This document shows, in pieces, positions 1 to 4,500 of a stretch of 6,302 nt of DNA. The notes under the pieces are model-generated. The model was given only the letters and a program-made list of their open reading frames with translations, made no database searches and was not told where the DNA came from. A program made the position numbers and the translations under genes. The DNA comes from Candidatus Omnitrophota bacterium (lineage in GTDB: Bacteria > Omnitrophota > Gorgyraeia > 1-14-0-20-64-10), in contig JAHFFF010000101.1 of the NCBI GenBank assembly GCA_023248095.1, forward strand, positions 1 through 6,302, read 5' to 3'. The first letter of the stretch is position 1, and each line of letters starts with the position of its first letter.

Positions 1-282
1 GGCTTGATCCGTCAACTCCAGGGCTTCTTCATAGCGGCCGAGGGCATTTAACGCTTCGCCGTGAACCGTGTAGGCCTGAATCCCGTGCGGGTCCAGCTGC
101 AAGGCCTTTTCCGTCAGATCCGCCGCTTCCTTAAAACGAGCCAGATGCACCAGGATACCGGCCTTGTGGGTCAGCGTTACCGGATTGTTCCCATTGATTC
201 TCAGCGCTTGGTCGAGCTTCTTCAGCGCCCCATCCCATTGACCCCGTTCTTGCAAGCGGCTGGCCTGCTGGTTCAAGTGGAC
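1..282 (-). other. TPR repeat domain (two full repeats plus a partial third)
   Basis: From about residue 405 the helical repeat pattern of tetratricopeptides is clear. Repeat 1 ends ALRINGNNP, repeat 2 ends ALQLDPH, and repeat 3 contains ALNALGRYEEALEL. The conserved small residue at position 8, the G(Q/R)(W/Y) or R(F/Y) turn, the A at position 20 and the closing P are mostly present, at 34-residue spacing. The array probably continues past the left edge, so the total repeat count is unknown. Confidence 0.88.
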
Positions 283-1494
283 TTCTTCAAAGTCTACATG
301 GCGCCGCCTCGATCTCTCCTCCAGGCCGGCGGCGGTTGGAGGAAAGGCTTCGTTGAGCACCTGAGCCAAGCTCTGCCGCAAGGATAGCTTCAACTCCTCA
401 GGACCGGAGAGTCGGAAATCTCCCGGTTTTAGGTGGCGGGAATCCACCAGGGTGTTCACAACCCCGTTTATCAAATCGTCCCGCGATTTCATAAGGGAGG
501 CATAGATCCGGAAGGTTGCTTTCGAAGGCTGGTTCTTCGTCGGGAAGCTGACGTTGAGGGTCGTCAACCTGGAGGAACCCGTAAAGGAACTGTTCTTTTG
601 CCTCGGTTGGTCCACCTGGACCGTAAGGCGATCCTTGGGAAAAGAGGTGGGCCAGGTCAAAGATTCCAGCCAACTCTTCAGAACCTCCAATACCTCGGCG
701 GCCGGCGCAATACCCGCCAGAAGTTCTGAAGATTCTGTTGCCTTCCCCGCAGAAGCTTCGGGTTTTGAAGTGGAGAAGTAGCCGGCAAGCCTGCTAGCCT
801 CTCTCCTGGCTTTTGAATAGTTGGAATGTTGCCTGGCCGTGAGTCCTCTCCTCGTAGCAAAGAGGCGCCAGAGAACCAGTTCGAGGTTATCCTTAAGACC
901 ACTACTCGCTTGATCTAGGCTGTCCGTCCGATGCCCTCTCGTACCTCCTGTGGATCCTTCGGCTAGGGTGAGTGGATTTTCTTCCCCGGTGTTCTTCAAA
1001 AACAGAATCCGCCGTTCCCGCTTGATCAGCCTATCGACGGCTTGATCGTTAGTTCGAAAGGCATGGCCGGGGAATTTTGCGGCAAGGCCGGGATCCTGCG
1101 TCACCAGAAAGAACCGCCCGACAAACAGGCCCTTCCAGATCTGTTCTGATCCGGGCTGCCTCAAGAATCCCCCCAGCGCAGCAAGTGGGCCTGCTAACCG
1201 GGCCGTCTGCCCGGCGCTCAGGAGGAGGGAGACGGAGGCATTTTTGGCGGGCGGCGGAAGCTCGGCCCAGCCGGCCAAAATGTCCCGGGCGGCGGATTCC
1301 TCCAGGCCGGATTGGAGCGCAGGGACAGGCAGGGATTCCCCGGCAAGTGCGCCGGCGAGCTCCTCGAGGCCGGTTTGGTTGTTAGCCTCCTGCTCGGTGC
1401 GCAGCGTCCACTGCGCGTAAGCAGAGGGAGGGATTGCCGCATTGAGGATAAACGCAGCCAGAAGGAAAACGGAAAAGAACCGACGTGCAGCCAT
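1..1494 (-). CDS. Exported TPR-repeat protein with GLEE motifs, 3' end beyond the window
   Basis: An unbroken frame of 498 codons runs from ATG at 1494 to the left edge with no stop. The ATG is the only usable start: the frame upstream holds no ATG, GTG or TTG before a TGA at 1524-1522. Residues 1-27 form a classic signal peptide (basic MAARR, hydrophobic FFSVFLLAAFILNAAI, then PPSAYA before Q28). No lipobox cysteine is present. Residues 28-390 match no family I know. From about residue 405 the sequence has TPR periodicity: two full 34-residue repeats and a third cut by the edge. TPRs bind protein partners, so a scaffold role outside the cytoplasm is inferred. GLEE motifs stand at residues 41-45, 62-66 and 389-393, the last just before the TPRs. 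The gene follows the fusion gene after 22 bases and is probably cotranscribed with it. No enzyme function is visible. Confidence 0.9.
   Translation of the reverse strand, partial: MAARRFFSVFLLAAFILNAAIPPSAYAQWTLRTEQEANNQTGLEELAGALAGESLPVPALQSGLEESAARDILAGWAELPPPAKNASVSLLLSAGQTARLAGPLAALGGFLRQPGSEQIWKGLFVGRFFLVTQDPGLAAKFPGHAFRTNDQAVDRLIKRERRILFLKNTGEENPLTLAEGSTGGTRGHRTDSLDQASSGLKDNLELVLWRLFATRRGLTARQHSNYSKARREASRLAGYFSTSKPEASAGKATESSELLAGIAPAAEVLEVLKSWLESLTWPTSFPKDRLTVQVDQPRQKNSSFTGSSRLTTLNVSFPTKNQPSKATFRIYASLMKSRDDLINGVVNTLVDSRHLKPGDFRLSGPEELKLSLRQSLAQVLNEAFPPTAAGLEERSRRRHVDFEEVHLNQQASRLQERGQWDGALKKLDQALRINGNNPVTLTHKAGILVHLARFKEAADLTEKALQLDPHGIQAYTVHGEALNALGRYEEALELTDQA
316..330 (-). repeat. 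GLEE motif copy 11 (AGLEE)
   Basis: Residues 389-393 of the TPR protein, in the linker just before the TPR repeats. Codons are GCC GGC CTG GAG GAG. Confidence 0.85.
1297..1311 (-). repeat. GLEE motif copy 10 (SGLEE)
   Basis: Residues 62-66 of the TPR protein, 21 residues after copy 9. Codons are TCC GGC CTG GAG GAA. Confidence 0.85.
1360..1374 (-). repeat. GLEE motif copy 9 (TGLEE)
   Basis: Residues 41-45 of the TPR protein, 13 residues after the predicted signal peptide cleavage site. Codons are ACC GGC CTC GAG GAG, the only copy using CTC and so the only one lacking TGGAGG. Confidence 0.85.
1414..1494 (-). other. Signal peptide of the TPR protein
   Basis: The first 27 residues have two arginines near the start, an uninterrupted hydrophobic core of about 16 residues and a small-residue AYA site followed by Gln. 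This fits signal peptidase I cleavage after A27. There is no cysteine at the site, so it is not a lipoprotein, and the RRFF near the start lacks the rest of a twin-arginine motif. Sec export is the likely route. Confidence 0.88.
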
Positions 1495-1516
1495 TCGGGT
1501 TTTGCGGCGGCCTTGC
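1495..1516 (-). promoter_or_regulatory. Intergenic gap with no convincing ribosome-binding site
   Basis: Only 22 bases separate the TAA of the fusion gene from the ATG of the TPR gene. The best Shine-Dalgarno-like stretch is AAGG at 1514-1511, about 16 bases from the start, which is too far to be good. There is no hairpin or T-run that would terminate transcription. Cotranscription, with translation of the second gene helped by ribosomes finishing the first, is the simplest reading. Confidence 0.5.
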
Positions 1517-4500
1517 TTACTTCATCTGCCCAAGTTCCAACGCGTCCTCTGTCTGACGCTGGAGAACCCGTGCAATGGTGGCGCCGGGAACTCCGAGTTC
1601 CTCCAAGCCGCTCGCTAAGCTGCCGGCATCGTACACAAGCGTCAATCTCACATTCGGCCCCAGCCGTTGGGAGACTGCTCGGACCACCTGTTCCCGCCAG
1701 CCGGTTCCCGACGGATCGGCAGAGACGAGCAACTGGATTCCTGCGTTGATGGACCGGTAATCCTGCTCCTCCAACCCCGCCCAAACCAAACCAATCTGCC
1801 GTTCCGGCTCGACGCCGATTGCGAGCTCATGCCGGAAATCGGTCGGCGTGGGGACAACCACGTAGGTAGGAATCCCAAATCGCTTGAGCGCCGAACCGGC
1901 TGCCGGGTCGAAGCTGAGCACCACGCGTGCCTCCTCCAACCCAGCGGCAGCCTGCACCAATGCCCTGAGCCGCTCCAGATGCTGAGTAGTGAAAGCGGAG
2001 CCGGCATCTCCCTTGATCTCATCGAGATAGACCGGCTGAGGCTGGTTGCCCAAGTCCGGCCCGAACCAGAGATAGCGGCCGGGCTTCTCGGCAACGAACT
2101 GCCTCGCTTGGTCGGCAGAGATCTGCCTGCGCGGATCATCCAGCGGGGTGGCAGACGGGTAAATTGCGCCGGTCAAATCCTCGATCCGGATGTTCGGCTG
2201 AGACGCGGTCCATTGGGCCGCCAACTGCACGCTGAGGTTGTGAATCTCCTCCAGCGAAATCTGCCGGATCGAATCCTCGATGGCGGCGAACGTCTTGGCA
2301 TCATCCGCGGCAAAGGATTTCAGGCCTTTGTCCTGGACATCCTGCTGGATCAACTCGATGTCTATACCGAGCTCTGCTAACCGGTTCAGCGCGTGCCGAT
2401 CTTGATCCAGATTTTTCTCAACCGTCAGCGAGGCATCGAACGGCATCTTCTCAGCTGGAGTCTCAGCCAGCATCCGGATCACCTCCGGAGGGGAGGTGTT
2501 GGTGGTCCAGGCTCCTTTGAGTTCGCTGAAGTAATGCGGGTCGGTTGTGTAAACCTCCTTCCCGGTTTCTGGATCCTTCGCCTTGACGCCGGTGGAGCCC
2601 CAATAGATCTGAGGCATTCGGGGGCCGGTCCTCTTCATGAATTCCTGCCAGCCGGCATCCTCTAGATACTGCTCCTGGACGAGCGGGTAGATCTCCGTCT
2701 TGGCGTAAGCCAGGCCGGCCTTCATCTTCAGCGGCGCAATATCTTTAAGGAACGTATCCCTGGCCGCCTCGTTCTCCGGCTTAAGCAGATGCTCATACAG
2801 CCGGCTCGCTGCCTGCAACCGGGCGCGGACGTTCTTGTCAGCCGGTGCGCCCAACGCCCCCTCGGGCAGACTCAACCGCCGGTCTACGTGAGCCTTCAGA
2901 AGCTTCAGATCCGACAGAACCGGATCAATCTCGCGGTCCGTCCTGGAGACGAAGTCGGAGAAGACCGCTTCCCCCGCCGGCCCTCGGTCGTACCTTCCGC
3001 CGGCCCGCGCATAGGCGTAGTTGCCCGCCTTATGGGCCTGCATCGCCGCCCGTACATGCTCCCTCCGGGAAAGCAGCGTGTAGTTGATGTTGGCGCCGTT
3101 GGCATGAGCCTTCTGGGCGGCCGTGATGCCGGTGTTCGTACCGTGCACCTTAATGAAGAAGTTATGCGCCCCCAGCTCCTTGCGAAGCAGCCCATCCAAA
3201 CGCATGACTTCTTTAAAAGCCTTTTCCGTTTCGCCCATGAAGGCGTCGTAGTCCCGCTCAGACATCGGCTGGGCCCAGATCGGCCGGAACTCGTAAGAAA
3301 CGTAGCCGTATTGATACTTCGACTCCTCATTCCCCGGCCGGAAGAGCGCTGCGGCCGGCTTGACCAGATGGCCGACAAACAAGGTGTCGTAGATTTCCTG
3401 AGCCGTCAGCCCTTTGCGGATAAGCTCCCGCACCTCTTCCCGCCATACGCCGTTCGGAGCCAGCACCGCCTGCTGCCAGACCCCCCAGTTGGAGGTTGGG
3501 TTGGTGGTGGCGGCGGAGATAACCTTGCGCCTCACAAGGCTCGCAATCGTTCCATCGGCCAGAACGTTCGGCGTCAGGAAATCGTAGGAGTAGTGGGCAC
3601 CTGCCTGCTGAAGACCGTCGAAAACAGCATGTGGTGTCTCCTCCAAACCCGCAGTGAGGGGACGGGCAACCTTCGGCAGACTCAAGAGAACTCCGGTCTC
3701 GTCCGCAACCGCAGGGAGGCCGTCGACACTGACTAACTGCCGGCTCGCAAGATCCCAATGGTAGGTTGCTCCATCCGGAGTCTTCGACGACAAGTGACCG
3801 CCGTCACCCTCAAAGTGAATCGATGCGATCTTTCCCGGAAACTCGAACAGGGTGCCTAAAAACTCTCCCGTTGGAACCTGCCAAAGAAGAATCTTTCCAC
3901 CCTGATCAGCTGTCGCCAGCCGCTCGCCGGCCAGACTGAAAACGGCAAGCTCCACCGGATCCTTATGGCGCGATAGGGTGGCGATCAAAAGCCCATTATT
4001 TGCATACCGCAGATGGAGCGTTTTCTCATCGGTCCATCGCGTGACCAGGAATTGCCCATCGCTGCTGCGGGCCAGTTCCGATTCCTCCAGGCCAGCCTGT
4101 TCGGACTTCAGAGGGATGGGCCTCTCACTCCGTCCTCGCCAGAGGTGGAGCTGCCGTACCCCTCCCTCCACCAAGACCACCGCCTGATAGCTCAGGTCCG
4201 GCAACTCGTCTGAGTCCGGGAAGGCAAGCTCAAGCTCTTCGGCCACACTGCGCAGCACGTTACTGGAAACTCTCGGATCATTCGCAACACGAGCTGGTAT
4301 CCCGATCGGCTGAGATTCAAAAAGATCTCCCCGCCCTCCCTCTTGAGGGATCGGGCTCGGGTAATGGACCACGATCTGACGAATCCCCCGATCGGGATGC
4401 CCGGGCAAGGTTTTCTCCAGCCACGGAAGGAGCCGATTGACCGGCCCCTCCCACAGCGGCGCCCTTGCCTCCTCCAACCCGGCGGTGAGAATTTGAAATG

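Larger units (their letters stand above)
283..1413 (-). other. Unassigned mature N-terminal region of the TPR protein
   Basis: Residues 28-404 lie between the signal peptide and the TPRs. The first 40 residues hold two GLEE motifs separated by 16 residues in low-complexity, Ala/Gly/Leu-rich sequence. Residues of roughly 85-140 are hydrophobic with several glycines. Residues 165-260 are polar and Ser/Arg/Lys-rich and look like a linker. Residues 280-385 look like a folded alpha/beta segment. I recognise no catalytic motif or known family in it. Confidence 0.5.
1520..2248 (-). other. Unassigned C-terminal tail with three GLEE motifs
   Basis: Residues 1346-1588 follow the transaldolase. The first hundred are mixed, including GRYLWFGPDLG. 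Then come three GLEE copies starting at residues 1447, 1502 and 1558, 55 and 56 residues apart. The first two are each followed by a segment with hydrophobic strands (VVLSFD and YVVVP; IQLLVS and VRLTLVYDAG). I recognise no catalytic motif. The protein ends LELGQMK. Confidence 0.45.

Noticed and set aside
317..343. Seven-base inverted repeat TCCTCCA / TGGAGGA with a 13-base spacer around GLEE copy 11.
   Set aside because: It lies inside the coding sequence, the arms are short, and no other GLEE copy that I checked has a matching arm. Chance in a GC-rich coding region is enough.
433..729. Plus-strand open frames opposite the TPR gene, and many others opposite the fusion gene.
   Set aside because: They show low-complexity Arg/Pro/Ser-rich translations typical of antisense shadows in GC-rich DNA, with no domains. 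The minus-strand frames have recognisable domains across the same ground.
1495..1516. A promoter or terminator between the two genes.
   Set aside because: The gap is only 22 bases and holds no hairpin with a T-run and no -10/-35 pair.
2246..2260. ISLEE at residues 1342-1346 of the fusion protein, with the same CTG GAG GAG codons as the tag.
   Set aside because: It has Ser in place of the invariant Gly and lies at the natural helical end of the transaldolase domain, so I did not count it as a tag.
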